DNA from: Arachis hypogaea
Taxonomy: Eukaryota; Streptophyta; Magnoliopsida; Fabales; Fabaceae
Assembly: GCF_003086295.3 (NCBI RefSeq)
Contig: NC_092053.1
Span: 113,229,506-113,293,505 of the forward strand
DNA: 64,000 nt
Direction of reading: 5' to 3'
Below, piece after piece: positions 22,583 through 34,828 of this stretch (its first letter is position 1; each line of letters opens with the position of its first letter). The notes below the pieces were generated by a model. It worked only from the letters and a program-made list of their open reading frames with translations. It was not told where the DNA came from and made no database searches. The translations under genes and the position numbers were made by a program.

Positions 22583-24098
22583 TGATGCACCACTATTTTG
22601 TGGTACATCTTGTGCTTAATTGAGTGGATTTTATCCACTATTCTCACACTTATTCATGTAAATTGCATGTTTTATATTTTCCTTCCTGATTTTGTGCTAT
22701 GATTGAAAACATGTTTCTTTGGTCTTAATTTAGCTAATTTTAATCCTCTCTTATTACCATTTGATTCCATGATTTGTGTGTTAAGTGTTTTCAGAGATTA
22801 TAGGGCAGGAATAGCTTAGAGGATGGAAAGAAAGTATGCAAAAGTGGAAGGAATACAAGAAATTGAAGAAATTGCTGAGCTGTCAAGCCTGACCTCTGCG
22901 TACTAAATTGATCATAACTTGAGCTACAGAGATCCAAATGAGGCGGTTCCAGTTGCGTTAGAAAGCTAACATCCGGAGATTCGAAACGATATATAATTTG
23001 TTGTAGTTTCCATGCTGTTAGTCGACGCGCACACGTGGATCACACATACGCGTGACTAGGAGAAAGTTCAATCCATGCGTACGCGTGGACAATGCGTACA
23101 CGTGACAAAGCGTACACGTGACAAAGCGACGTGCTAGACATATTAGAAATCACTGGGGGCGATTTCCGGGCTATTTTTGACCCAGTTTTTAGCCTAGAAA
23201 ACACAGATTAAAGGCTACAGAGTGGGAGAATCCATTCATTCAGAGAGGGACACTTCTCATTATTCACAATTTCAGGTTTTAGATGTAGTTTCTAGAGAGA
23301 GAGGCTCTCTCCTCTCTCTAGGTTTTAGGATTTAGGATTTCTTCTTTCAATTTCTTCTCAATTACAAGTTCAATATTCCTTTAATTTAGTTTATCTTCTA
23401 CTTTTAATTGTTCTAGCATTCTAGTTTATTTTATTTCTCTTGTTGATTCTCTTCTTTTCCAATTTCGTTTATGAACTCTCCATGTTAGATTTAATTTCTT
23501 TATTTAATGCAATTTGAGGTATTTCATATTTATGAATTTAATTTATCTTTTTACATTCTTAGCTTGAATTGATTAATTGGAGATACTTGAGTTATCAAAC
23601 TCCTTTGTTGATTGATAATTGGAATTTGCTGGTTGATTTGGATCCCTCTAAAGCTAGTCTTTCCTTAGGAGTTGACTAGGACTTGAGGAATCAAATTGAT
23701 TAGTTCACTTGACTTTCCTTTATTTAGTAAGGGTTAACTAAGTAGGAGTAATGAACAATTCTCATCACAATTGATAAGGATAACTAGGATAGGACGTCCA
23801 GTTCTCATACCTTGTTAAGAGCTTTGTTAGTTATTAATTTAATTTCTTGCAATTTACTTTTCCTTTTTCCTTATTCAAAAACCCCAAAAAGATAATCTTC
23901 CATAACCAATAATAAATACACCTCCCTGTAATTCCTTGAGAGACGACCCGATGTTTAAATACTTCGGTTTATTTTTATTGGGTTTGCTTTAGTGACAACC
24001 AAAGTTTTTGTACGAAAGGATTCTTTGTTGGTTTAGAAACTATACTTGCAACGAGAATATATTTGTGAAATTCTTTACTAGTAAAAATCTGTTCGTCA
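22583..24098 (+). repeat. Element B 3' LTR
   Basis: TGATGCACC to GTTCGTCA, 1516 bp, a few percent different by eye from the 5' LTR. The palindrome zone 23023-23130 is more decayed than in the 5' LTR. Confidence 0.88.
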
Positions 24099-24103
24099 AT
24101 CTG

Positions 24104-24369
24104 CTTTTTCTTTTCATCTTTTCACCTGCCATCAATCAAACATGCAATCAAAGTCTCACCAAAATCATAAGGTTTTGCATTATTCATAATAATCATCTAA
24201 TTCTTGCATAAATCTCATGATTTTGTATAAAATTAATAATGTTTGATTGAATCAAGATAAACATGAAATTTCAGTCTAATCATTTACTTATTGTACAAGA
24301 AAGTGCATGAAACCTAATGAAAACAGATAAAAATGGCTAGTAAAACATGCACAAAATGACATGTCATCA
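24104..24369 (-). repeat. Element A 3' LTR, proximal part
   Basis: Continuation of the LTR interrupted at 16570. It matches 43171-43443 almost base for base and ends in TCATCA at 24369. Confidence 0.85.
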
Positions 24370-24406
24370 CAACACCAAACTTAAATCTTGCTTGTCCCCA
24401 AGCAAG
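24370..24406 (-). promoter_or_regulatory. Polypurine-side signal and HP2 hairpin of element A
   Basis: On the minus strand CTTGCTTG-GGGA-CAAGCAAG (24406-24387), a perfect 8-bp stem, is followed by ATTTAAGTTTGGTGTTG and the 3' LTR. The layout is identical to 41443-41480 in element C. Confidence 0.7.
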
Positions 24407-25939
24407 CAGTAGAACATGAGCAATATGAAAGAAAACAGAAAAGCATATTTGTCCTTATTTGAAAGCATTCAGTCTAAGTTCATGGGATTTCGTGCAGACT
24501 GTAATTGAAGTCTACTTTTATCAGTTTTCAGGATTGAGATGTCTTTTCAAGTGCTAACCAAGGTTGCTGCTGTGAACCTTGTTATTCATCCATCCTTGGT
24601 GTTTGATTTTTTTCTGTTTTTCTTTTGCTGAGAAGCTTACACTTTTATTTGAAGTTAAGTGTTATGTGTTGCAGCAGCTTTTAGCTTGTTTTTTAGTCAA
24701 CACATCTTCACCACAGACACTTGGCTTACAATTCTTCTTAAGAACATTGATGGCCAGCACCTTTTTGGGTTACTAAATGCTTTGTAATTAGGTTGCTCTT
24801 GATAGTGGATTTTCGGTTGATAATCCCGGATTAGTTAATCCAAGTTACTAAGTTTTAAAATACTCCTCAGAACCTAATTATCCAAGCAGATCCTAATACA
24901 ATAGCACCACAGGCATGTATCTTAAGGTCCAAGCCATTTGTGTCTAGATTTATTATTTGTTTCTTTCACTTTTGTTGCCAATTCTTGGCTTTTCTTCCTT
25001 CCTTCTTACTCTTTCTTTTTCCAAGGATCTTTATTTACCAAGATTACACAGACAACAGCCAAGTTTATATTATAAAAAGAACACTCAACCCTTCTTTTTT
25101 ATTAGTGAGCTTACTTGAACAATCTAGCACATACCACCACTGAACTTTATTCTCATTCCTATCAAATTGGACAGTTTCACTTTCTGTTTCAACATTTTCT
25201 CTTATTTATGCAGAGGGGAACAAGACATGAATTCAAGTAGGATGGCATGATCTAGGCATTTTAAACTAGCAACCTAAAATGATAATACAAAGACATAACA
25301 GAATGCAATTTAATTATAACTAAACTAATACCACTCAGCAGGGATACAATTATACTTCCAATTTAAAGCACTTCAAATTAGAGAGAATTAAGTAACAATA
25401 CAACCTCTTGGTGATGTCTTCTAGTTTTTTCTTTGTCCTCATCATCCATAGCTTTTGTATCCTTCTTTGTGTCTTTGGATGAGGGTGCATAGTTCTTCCA
25501 AGAGATTGATTGAATTCCTGCAAAGTTATTGGAAGTTGTTTGTTCCCCAAGCACTTGAAAGATGGTTAGCATGCATGAATGGTTGTAGGCTTTTGAACTT
25601 ACTTTGGTGTGTGAACACCAAACTTAGTTCCTTGCCACTATCTGCTATGCATCAGATTAATCTCATACATAAAACCTTGTGCTTTTATTAAAGAAAACAA
25701 ACTATAAACTAGAAAGAAAACAATAGTTAAGTAGTTTCCCTGATTGTTTGGAGCCAGTGACCATTTATGCAGAGGGTTGAAATGTGTTTTTAATGAACTT
25801 TTTGGTGGAACACCAAACTTAGCATCCTACATTCACCCTTAAATTATTTTGGTATGTAACACCAAACTTAGCTCCTTGCAATACAGATAAACTTACTTAA
25901 CCCTTTTATTGAAATAGCTAGGGGAAAAAACTACCTCTG
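24407..25939 (-). other. Non-coding 3' region of element A
   Basis: About 1.5 kb without credible gene. It contains three further copies of TAAGTTTGGTGTT on the minus strand (about 25614, 25811 and 25860), the last two of them ~50 bases apart. Short frames (24579-24776, 24940-25143, 25350-25691) show no domain. Confidence 0.5.
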
Positions 25940-25957
25940 GTTGGGTTGCCTCTCAAC
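25940..25957 (-). promoter_or_regulatory. Post-ORF stem-loop HP1 (A copy)
   Basis: Minus strand reads GTTGAG-AGGCAA-CCCAAC (one A.C mismatch), preceded by GACAATAAAAGAGCGCTT, 42 bases after the stop of the integrase-tail frame. Confidence 0.7.
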
Positions 25958-25998
25958 AAGCGCTCTTTTATTGTCACTAGCTTGACATTGGTTCTTTG

Positions 25999-28850
25999 TT
26001 AGGGTAGCTGATGATCATAGTGCCTCAGCTTGTTCCCTTTCACTGTGAGCCTTTTTCTTGTGTTTTGATGAACAATCTCTATATGCTCCAACGAGAGTAT
26101 CTTATTGACAGTGTAATAATCATCAGATTGTGGAAATGCCTCCAACTGTTAGTAGATTAGTTTCACTTTGTTTCCATCTGAGAACTCTTCAGTTGGAATT
26201 TTCTTATTTCTCTACCCTTTTGGAACCTTTTTCTTGCTCTTCCTTCCTTTCTTTGGTGACCCTTCTTTCTTGGCATCAGGCCTTATGTCAGGAGCTTTCT
26301 TAACGATCACTCTTGTAACCTCTTTTTGCAATCCCTTCTCAGCCTTCTTATCCTCATGACCCTTTTGTTTTTCTTCAATATCAGTCTTATGTACCAAGGG
26401 TGAGTTGATGAGTGCTTCCTTGGGTTTTTCCTTCCAGTTTAAATCTTCCTCCTCAATTTTCATGCAGCCTTTCTTTTCAGCAGGATGCTGCATCTCCTTA
26501 AAGACATTTAGAATGATCTGCTCATCGTGTGCTCTCAATATCATTTCCCCTTTCTCCACATCAATGATAGCTCTTGCTGTGGCTAGAAAATGCCTTCCTA
26601 ATATGATAGAATCGCCTCCCTCTTCATCTAGATACAGGATCACAAAATCCGCTGGGAATATGAACTTACCCACTTTGACTAAGAGATTCTTAACCACTCC
26701 ATTGGGAATTACCATTGATCTATCAGCAAGTTGCAAGGATATCCGTGTATGCTTCGCTTCTTCTATAGATAACCTTCTCATCATAGATAAAGGCATCAAA
26801 TTGATACTTGATCCTAAATCACACAGTGCCTTATCAATGGACATATTGCCAATGGTGCAAGGTAAAAAGAAGCTCCCAGGATCTTTGAGTTTTGGTGGGA
26901 GACCTTTTTGAATCACTGGGTCAAGACCACTGTCTCCTTCTCATTCCAGCTTCTCTTCTTGTTAATGAGTTCTTTGACGAATTTTGCATATAAAGGCATC
27001 TGCTCCAATGCTTCAGCAAGGGGGAGGTTGATTTCCAGCTTCTTAAAAACCTCCAGAAACTTGGAAAATTGTTGGTCCTTGAGCTCTCTTTGCAACTTTT
27101 GAGGATATGGCAGAGGAGGGATGTAAGGCTTCACCACCTTGCTCTATTCTTGTGGATGTTCTTCCATGATTTGCTTTCCCTTCCTTGGAGCTTGTGGCTC
27201 TTCTTCCTTCTCCTTGAGCTTCTCCTAGTCTTTCTCTTCATTTGCCACTTTATTATCAACCTTGTCATTTTCCAGTGTCCTTCCACTCCTTAATTGGATT
27301 ACTTTGCATTCTTCTTTGGGGTTGGGAATGGTATCACTTGGGAAAGTGTTAGTTGGTCTCTCTGCTATCTGCTTGGATAATTGTCCAATTTGTCTTTCTA
27401 GATTCCTCAGTGAAGCTTCATGATTCTTGTTGGCCAATTTTTTATGCTTTATCATTTTCTCCATCATCATCTCCAAGTTGGAGATTCTTTGGGATTCTTG
27501 GGGTGGTTGTGGTTGAGTGTAGGATGTAGATGGTGGTTGAAAGTTATTTTGGTTAGTTGATGGATTATTGGGTGGATAGAAATTAGATGGGGTGATTATT
27601 TTTTGGTTTTCTGTATAGGTTTTGGTTAGTGGTTTGATGGTTTTGATGGTTTGTGTTGCGGGAGTTACTTTGGTTAGAGTTTCTTTGCCAATAATTTTGG
27701 TTCTCTCCCCACTTTAAATTGGGGTGGTTCCTCCAAAATGAATTGTAAGTGCCTCCATGGAACTCATTCTGTCCAGCACCTTGGTTGTGCATGTATTGAA
27801 CTAGTTCTGGCTGCTGCTCTTCATAACTCTCTTGTTGTTGTCCCCACACCACTGGTGGTTGGTTTGTAGTACTCACTGCTGCTAGCTGCAAGCCATTCAT
27901 CCTCTTTGACATCATTTCTATTTGTTGCTGGAGTTGTTGATGCATAAGCTTGTTTTGAGCCAATATTGTATCAACTCCTTCAAGCTTAAATACACCTTTC
28001 TTTGGAGCTGCTTATCTTTTAGAGGAGTAGAAATACTCATTGTTTGCCACCATATATATAAGATCATGTGCCTCTTGAGCAGTTTTCATCATTTGCAAGG
28101 ATCCTCCTGAAGAATAGTCTAAAGCTTTCCTTGAACTCATGGATAAGCCTTCATAGAAATTTTGTAGCTCCACCCACTCACTGAACATTCCCTCTGGACA
28201 CCTTCTGATCAAAGCTTTATACCACTCCCAGGCTTCATACAATGATTCTCCTTCTAGTTGCCTGAAGGTTTGCACATCAGTTTTCAGTTTAATGACTCTT
28301 TGAGGGGGGTAAAATTTGGCTAGAAATTTGCTAACCAAATCATCCCAGTTGGTGATGCTTTCTTTAGGGAAGGTTTCTAGCCAATGTGTGGTTTTGTCTC
28401 TCAGTGAGAATGGAATAACAGAAGCTTGTAGATGTCAGGGTGGACTCCATTGGTTTTGACAGTATCACAAATTTTCAAGAACACAGAGAGGTGTTGGTTT
28501 GGATCTTCAGCAACACTTCCTCCATATTGACAATTATTCTGAACCAGAGTGATCAATTGAGGCTTGAGTTCGAAGTTATTAGCATGGACATTGGGAGTTA
28601 GGATACTGCTCCCACAATTCTTTGGGTTGGGGATAGTGTAAGAGGCTAGAACTCTTCTCTGAGGCTGACCATTGTTGTTGGCCACATCCTCTGGTGGATT
28701 AGGTAAGTTACCCTCCATTTCTTGATCTTCCTCTTCTGATTCTTCTTCTCCAATCACTCCCTTCCCTCTTACTTCTCTTCTCAATATCAAGAATGTTCTC
28801 TCTGGTTCAGAATCAAAAGAGGTGGTTTCACCTTTTCTCCCACCTGGCAT
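25999..28850 (-). pseudogene. Element A gag-protease-integrase-tail pseudogene
   Basis: Probable start MPGGRKGE at 28850. Gag: FELKPQLITLVQNNCQYGG, then the retrotransposon gag core (FLAKFYPPQRV, LYEAWEWYKALIRRCP; 28338-28012), an Asn/Gln-rich tail without zinc knuckle (27963-27583) and a coiled-coil linker (27476-27225). Protease: CDLGSSINLMP and SIILGRHFLATA (26916-26400). After a Lys-rich linker, minus strand 26180-26010 reads EFSDGNKVKL...EAFP...TVNKIL...KGNKLRHY, aligning with the last ~60 residues of the element C integrase (GQKVLLF...LFPG...NGQRIKNY). Reverse transcriptase, RNase H and integrase core are missing between them. At least three frameshifts (near 28430, 27500, 27000) and several stops (e.g. 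26212) show it is dead. Confidence 0.8.
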
Positions 28851-29012
28851 ACAAACACAAACAAACCAAAAACATAGACAGTGCACTCTATTGCTAAAGT
28901 GAAGTTAAGGTTAGCAGAAACAAAATCTTAAACAGTTAGAGTGCTTAACAAAAACAAAGAAAAATGCTTAATCTAGGTTATCACCTACTTAATCATTGTT
29001 AATCTAAATTAA

Positions 29013-29030
29013 TCCCCGGCAACGGCGCCA
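29013..29030 (-). other. Primer binding site of element A
   Basis: Minus strand TGGCGCCGTTGCCGGGGA, an exact match to the complement of plant tRNA-Asp 3' end, 5 bases inside the 5' LTR. It fixes the orientation of element A. Confidence 0.85.
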
Positions 29031-29035
29031 AAATT

Positions 29036-30704
29036 TGATGAGGAAAATTTGATTCCGCACAAACTAACCGGCAAGTATACCGGGTCGCATCAAGTAGTAA
29101 AACTCACAAAAGTGAGGTCGATCCACAGGGATTAATGGATTAAGCAACTTTAGTATGGTGATGAATTTAGTTAAGCTAATATTGATGAATTGAGTGAAAT
29201 TTGATTAACAGAAAGTAAATTGCAAGAAAGCTAGAGTGCAGAATGTAGATTGACAGAAAAGTAAATTGCAAGAAGCTTAAATGGCTAAAACTTAAAGTGC
29301 AAAAAATTAAAAGAGCTGAAACTTAAATTGCAAGAAAGGTAAATAACTGAATCTTAAATTGCAGGAAAGTAAAAGTGCAGAAACTTAAATGACAAGGAAA
29401 CTTAAATTGCATGAATTATAAAGGGATTTGGGTGTTGGGAATCAAAACAACAGTAAGCAATTGCAGATTAAAAGAAATTCAAGAGATCTGAATTGAAGAA
29501 AATCAAAGGAATTGCTTCATCAGGGATTGGAGATACTGTAATCCATCATGAATCAATTGAGTCTCAACTCCTTTCTCAATCATTTGAGTAGATCTATGGC
29601 GGATTGAAATTGACTGGATCCCAATTCCTTGGTAATCCAATCTCTCTAATCACAATCAATCTTGCCAATTCCTTGATCTAATTGTCATGAGAAGAGGTTA
29701 AGTGCATTTCTCTCATCCATAAGCCACACTAACTCTCAGGATCTCAATTCCTCCCGAATAGTGTTGATCAAGAGAGTAGTAAAGGATAGAGCTCTAATTC
29801 TAATACTAGTGATTCCCCTTCTGAGGCTCACACAAGCGTTCACTGAATTAAACCCCTTCCGGAGTGAGAAATTCAAAATCAAAACAGAAGATACCCAATA
29901 GCTACACAAATGAATAGAGAAGAAGAAGAATTTCATCATTGATTCATTGGAATTACAATAGAGCTCCTCCCCCTAATAAAATTGGGGTTTAGTTCATCAT
30001 TGCTCTAGTATCAAAACAGAAAAGAAAAATTGTAGAAGATGAAGAACAGAAAAAAATTGGAAAGAAAACCAGATCTGCTAGCTAAAAATTCTAAAACTCT
30101 AAAAGACTCCTCAAAAGAAAAACTAAAAAGAAGACTCCCAATGAAAACAAATTCTCATATATTTATACACTTTCCAATTCAGTCATCAAGTACTTGGAGT
30201 GGGCTTTCTTGGCCTCTGTTGAAGTGGGTCAGAAAAGGTACTTCAAGGCAGCATTAGGAGAACGTAGCGTTCTCAAAGAGAGCGCAACTCTCATTCACCG
30301 ATGCGTACGCGTCCCCTGCGCATGCGCGTTCCTTGCATTTTGCACCAGCGACGCGTATGCTTATCATATGCATGCGCGTCGTCACTGTCTTCAGCCTCAT
30401 CCATGCTTGCGCGTACCATTGATGCATGCGCGTCCTTTGGCAGCGTTCTTCAAATGAGCGCTACGTTCTCCCCATGATCGCTCCCCACGCGTGCGTGTCC
30501 TTTGCGCGTGCGCGTGGATGGCAAAATAGCAACTCCCAGCTTCCGCGCCACCCTCGCGTTTGCTTGATTCTTCCCAGATGCCCCATCCACGCGTGCCCGT
30601 CGGTGGCAAATCTTCAATCCCAAATTTGAAATTATCGTAGGCGCTCGTTCAAAGAGAATGTAGCGCTCTTTTGTAAACGAGCGCTGATCACATCCACGCG
30701 TACG
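29036..30704 (-). repeat. Element A 5' LTR, main part
   Basis: Matches 14768-16550 closely. It continues at 43039-43443 after element C. TATA box (minus GTATAAATATATG) at 30155-30170. Upstream of it on the minus strand lies the palindrome cluster 30255-30704. Frames 30039-30609 are by-products. Confidence 0.85.
30155..30170 (-). promoter_or_regulatory. TATA box in element A 5' LTR
   Basis: TATAAATA on the minus strand; the equivalent site is in the 3' LTR at 15887-15900. Confidence 0.6.
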
Positions 30705-32262
30705 TGATGAGCGGATATTTTATACGCTTTTTGGGGTTAATTTCATATAGTTTTTAATATGTTTTAGTTAGTTTTTAGTTTATTTTCATTATTTTCTAGG
30801 AAAAATTCATATTTCTGGACTTTACTATGAGTTTGTGTGTTTTTCTGTATATTCAGGTATTTTCTGGCTAAAATTGAGGGAGCTGAGCAAAAATCTTATT
30901 CAGGCTGAAAAAGGACTGCTGATGCTGTTGGATTCTGACCTCTCTGCACTTGGAATGGAATTTCTCGAGCTACAGAAATCCAAATTGCGCGCTTCTAATT
31001 GCGTTGGAAAGTAGACATCCAGGGCTTTCCAGCAATATATAATAGTTCATACTTTGCTCAAGGATAGATGACGTAAACTGGCGTTTAATGTCAGTTCCAT
31101 GTTGTAGTCTGGCGTCCAGCGTCAGAAACAAGTTACAAGTTGGAGTTCAACGCCAGAAACAGGTTACAACCTGGCGTTGAATGCCCAAAACAGCCCAGGT
31201 ACGTGGGAAGCTTAAGTCCCAGCCCCAACACACACCAAGTGGGCCCCATAAGTGGATTTCTGCACTATCTATCATAGTTTACTCATTTTCTGTAAACCTA
31301 GGTTACTAGTTTAGTATTTATACAACTTTTAGAGATTTATTTTGTATCTCATGATATTTTAGATCTGAAATTTGTACCTTTTGGCAGCATGAGTCTCTAA
31401 ACTCCATTGTTGGGGGTGAGGAGCTCTGCAGCGTCTCGATGAATTAATGCAAGTATTTCTGTTTTCCATCCAAACATGCGTGTTCCTCTCTAAGATACTC
31501 ATTCGCGCTTAACTATGGAGAGGGTGATGATCCGTGACACTCATCACCTTTCTCAATCCATGAACATGTGTCTGACAACCACCTCCGTTCTACATTAGAA
31601 TGAATGATTATCTCTTAGATTCCTTAATCAGAATCTTCGTGGTATAAGCTAGATTGATGGCGGCATTCATGAGAATCCGGAAAGTCTAAACCTTGTCTGT
31701 GGTATTCCGAGTAGGATTCTGGGATTGGATGACTGTGACAGGCTTCAAACTCGCGAGTGCTGGGCGTAGTGACAGACGCAAAAGGATAATAAATCCTATT
31801 CCAGTATGATCGAGAACCTCCAGATGATTAGCCGTGCTGTGACAGAGCATTTGGACCATTTTCACTGAGGAGATGGGAAGTAGCCATTGACAACGGTGAC
31901 ACCTTACATAGAGCTTGCCATGGAAGGAACTTTGCACTTTTTCATGCATGAGGGAAGAGGAATACAAGAGAAAAGCTGAAATTCAGAAGACGAAGCATCT
32001 CCAAAACTCCAACATATTCTCCATTACTGCATAATAAGTATTTATTTCATGCTCTTTTATTCTTTGCAACCAGATTTGATAAGTGAATTGTTTTATTGTT
32101 TTCCTGACTAAGAGTTACAAGGTAACCATAGATTGCTTCAAGCCAACTATCTCCGTGCGATCGACCCTTACTCACGTAAGGTATTACTTGGACGACCCAG
32201 TGCACTTGCTGGTTAGTTGTGCGAAATTGTAAGAGAGTAATATGTAACAATTTTGTGCACCA
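30705..32262 (+). repeat. Element C 5' LTR
   Basis: Palindromes of the TGGCGTTNAACGCCA type at 31079-31190, about 130-240 bases upstream of a TATTTATAC candidate TATA (31315-31323). The minus-strand frame 31686-31967 is repeated in the 3' LTR (42462-42743) and is not a gene. Confidence 0.9.
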
Positions 32263-32268
32263 AGTTTT

Positions 32269-32286
32269 TGGCGCCGTTGCCGGGGA
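32269..32286 (+). other. Primer binding site of element C
   Basis: TGGCGCCGTTGCCGGGGA, tRNA-Asp type, 6 bases after the LTR. Confidence 0.88.
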
Positions 32287-33103
32287 TTTTTTGAGTTTGA
32301 ACAACTGACGGTGAATCCTGTTGCTTAGATTAGGAAAATTTTGTCTTTTGGGTCAGAGTCTTCTATATTCTTTTCAAAAAAAAATAAAATAAAATAAAAA
32401 TAAAAATAATATTTTTTCTTAGTTATTAAAAATATTTTTCAAAACAAGTGTTACTTTTACTGCCCATTTGGCTAGAGCGTTGGTCTGTGTTCTTGGTAAA
32501 TTGGGTACCTTCTTTTTAAAATTCTTTTTCAAAAATAATTTTTACATTAAATCTTGTGCCAAACTTTAAGTTTGGTGTTTTCTTGTTTGTTTTTCTTTGG
32601 TTTTCGAAAAATCTTATTTTGGTTTTCTAAAAATTTTAAGTTTGGTGTTCTTTCTTCAGGTTCTTGTGTTCTTGTGAATCTTCAAAGTGTTCTTGAGTTT
32701 TCCTTGTGTCTTGATCTTAAAATTTTTAAGTTTGGTGTTCCTTGGTGTTTTTCCTCCAAAATTTTCGAAAACAAGGAGCATTAGATCTAAAAATTTTAAA
32801 TCTTCTGCTATCTTATTGTTTTTCTCTCTCCTTTTTAAATTCAAAAATATCTTTTCTCTCTATTTTAAAGCAAATTTTCGAAATTTACCTTTAAAATTCA
32901 GATTTTTATTTCAAAATTTAAAACTTTTTTTCAAAAATCATCATATCCTTTTCAAAACTTCCTAACCACTTTCTCTCTCCTCATTTTTTTCGAAAATCTT
33001 CACCCATTTTTATTTATTTTATTTTAATTTATTTTATTTTCAAAATAAATAAATAAATAAATAAAAATAATTTTTTTTATTACATCATCTCCCTTTCTCC
33101 ATC
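32287..33103 (+). other. Leader of element C
   Basis: 800-base AT-rich untranslated leader with three copies of TAAGTTTGGTGTT (32567, 32637, 32727) and A/T homopolymer stretches just before the gag start. No gene. Confidence 0.6.
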
Positions 33104-33937
33104 ATGGATCTAAGTGGAAATGAACAGTCCAGAAGGACTCTGGGGTCATATGCTAACCCCTCTACTGCTTCATATGGGAGTAGTATCTGCATACCCTCCA
33201 TTGGAGTCAGTAGCTTTGAGTTGAATCCTCAGCTTATTATCATAGTGCAGCAAAACTGCCAGTATTCCGGTCTTCCACAGAAAGAACCTACAGAGTTTCT
33301 GGCACAGTTTTTACAAATTGCTGACACAGTACATGATATGGAAGTAGATCAGGATGTCTACAGATTATTACTGTTTCCATTTGCTGTAAAAGACCAAGCC
33401 AAGAGGTGGTTAAATAACCAACCTAAGGCTAGCATAAGGACATGGAAACAGCTGACAGAAAAATTCCTGAATCAATACTTTCCTCCAAAACGGATGACAC
33501 AGCTAAGGCTGGACATCCAAGGCTTTAAACAAGGAGATAATGAATCTCTTTATGATGCCTGGGAGAGATACAGAGAGATGCTACGAAAATGCCCCTCTGA
33601 AATATTTTCAGAGTGGGTTCAGTTAGACATCTTCTATTATGGGCTTATAGAAAGAGCTCAGATCTCTCTAGATTACTCAGCTGGTGGATCTATCCACATG
33701 AGAAAGACAATTGAAGAAGCTCAAGAGCTCATTGATACAGTTTCCAGAAATCAGCATCTGTACCTAAGCAGTGACCCTTCCATGAAAGAAGAGGTTAAAA
33801 CAGTAACTGCTGAACTCAGTCTTGTAGAACAAGCTACTGAATTCAATCAGCAATTGGACTTTCTAACACAACAGTTAGCCGAATTCAAAGATAGACTAAA
33901 AGAGACAAGGATGGCTAATATAAATATGGAAGAATAA
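33104..33937 (+). pseudogene. Element C gag
   Basis: Structural capsid-type protein of an Athila-like element, 277 codons from ATG 33104 to TAA 33935. It has FELNPQLIIIVQQNCQYSG near residue 39 and the retrotransposon gag domain around residues 90-190 (FAVKDQAKRWL, FLNQYFPPKRM, LYDAWERYREMLRKCP). A C-terminal helix-rich region follows. No CCHC zinc knuckle is seen, as in element A. The frame continues unbroken after the stop into the protease, so the stop is probably a CAA to TAA change within one polyprotein. Confidence 0.85.
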
Positions 33938-34828
33938 TTGAAGCAGACAAAACAGCAGCTGTCAAAACAAATAACAGAAGAATGCCAAGCAGTTCAATTA
34001 AGAAGTGGAAAAACATTAAATACCCCACCTCAAGGCAGCAGGAAGCCAAGAAATGAGCAAACCACCCAAAATCCATCTGAGGACAGTAAGAGCCCAGGAA
34101 AAAATAATTCTGGCGTTAAAACGCCAGAAATTGGGTGGAAGGCTGGCGCTGAACGCCCAGACCATGCTCAGGATAGGCGTTCAACGCCAAAAACAAGCAA
34201 GGAACTGGCGTTGAACGCCCAAAGGAAGCACAGTTCTGGCATTCAGACGCCAGGAACAGATGAGGAATTGGCGTCTAACGTCACTCCAGCTTCTAACTCT
34301 GGCATTCAAATGCCAGAGAGGGATCAGACACACACAAGTGCTGATGACAACCCCTCTAAAAAGGCTTCTTCAACTATTTCTGTAGGAAATAAACCTACAG
34401 CAACCAAGGTTGAGGAATATAAAGCCAAGATACCTTATCCTCAAAAACTCTGCCAAGAGGAGCAGGATAAGCAATTTGCTCGCTTTGCAGATTATCTCAG
34501 GACTCTTGAAATTAAGATTCCGTTTGCAGAGGCACTTGAGCAAATACCTTCTTATGCCAAGTTCATGAAAGAGATCTTGAGTCATAAGAAGGATTGGAGA
34601 GAAACTGAAAGAGTTCTCCTCACTGAAGAATGCAGTGCAGTCATTCTGAAAAGCTTTCCTGAAAAGCTTAAAGATCCCGAAAGCTTTCTAATACCATGCA
34701 CATTAGAGGAAAATTGCACCAGGACAGCTTTATGCGATCTTGGGGCAAGCATCAACCTAATACCTGCATCTACTATCAGAAAGCTTGGTTTAACTGAAGA
34801 AGTTAAACCAACCCGGATATGTCTCTAA
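33938..34828 (+). pseudogene. Element C gag tail and protease N-terminal half
   Basis: In frame with gag. It begins with a Lys/Gln linker and VQLRSGKTLN, then a region (34108-34320) made of five or six copies of the TGGCGTTNAACGCCA palindrome, translated as repeating SGIQTPG-like peptides. Next come the conserved IPYPQKL and EALEQIPSYAKFMKE blocks, also seen in element A. The aspartic protease motif CDLGASINLIP starts near 34732. It ends at TAA 34826 after RICL, where the family continues with Gln. Confidence 0.8.

Larger units (their letters stand above)
16571..24098 (+). mobile_element. Element B: non-autonomous D/B-type LTR retrotransposon
   Basis: LTRs of 1500 and 1516 bp (16571-18070 and 22583-24098) start (T/C)GATGCACC and end TCA, flanked by target duplication ATTTG (16566-16570) / ATCTG (24099-24103), one mismatch. 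It has a primer site, hairpins HP1 and HP2 and a polypurine tract, but no polymerase genes. Total 7.5 kb. It sits in the 3' LTR of element A. Confidence 0.88.

Noticed and set aside
26405..26911. 168-residue plus-strand frame
   Set aside because: Antisense of the element A protease region.
31686..31967. 93-residue minus-strand frame with an almost identical partner at 42462-42743
   Set aside because: Both lie in the two LTRs of element C; no domain.
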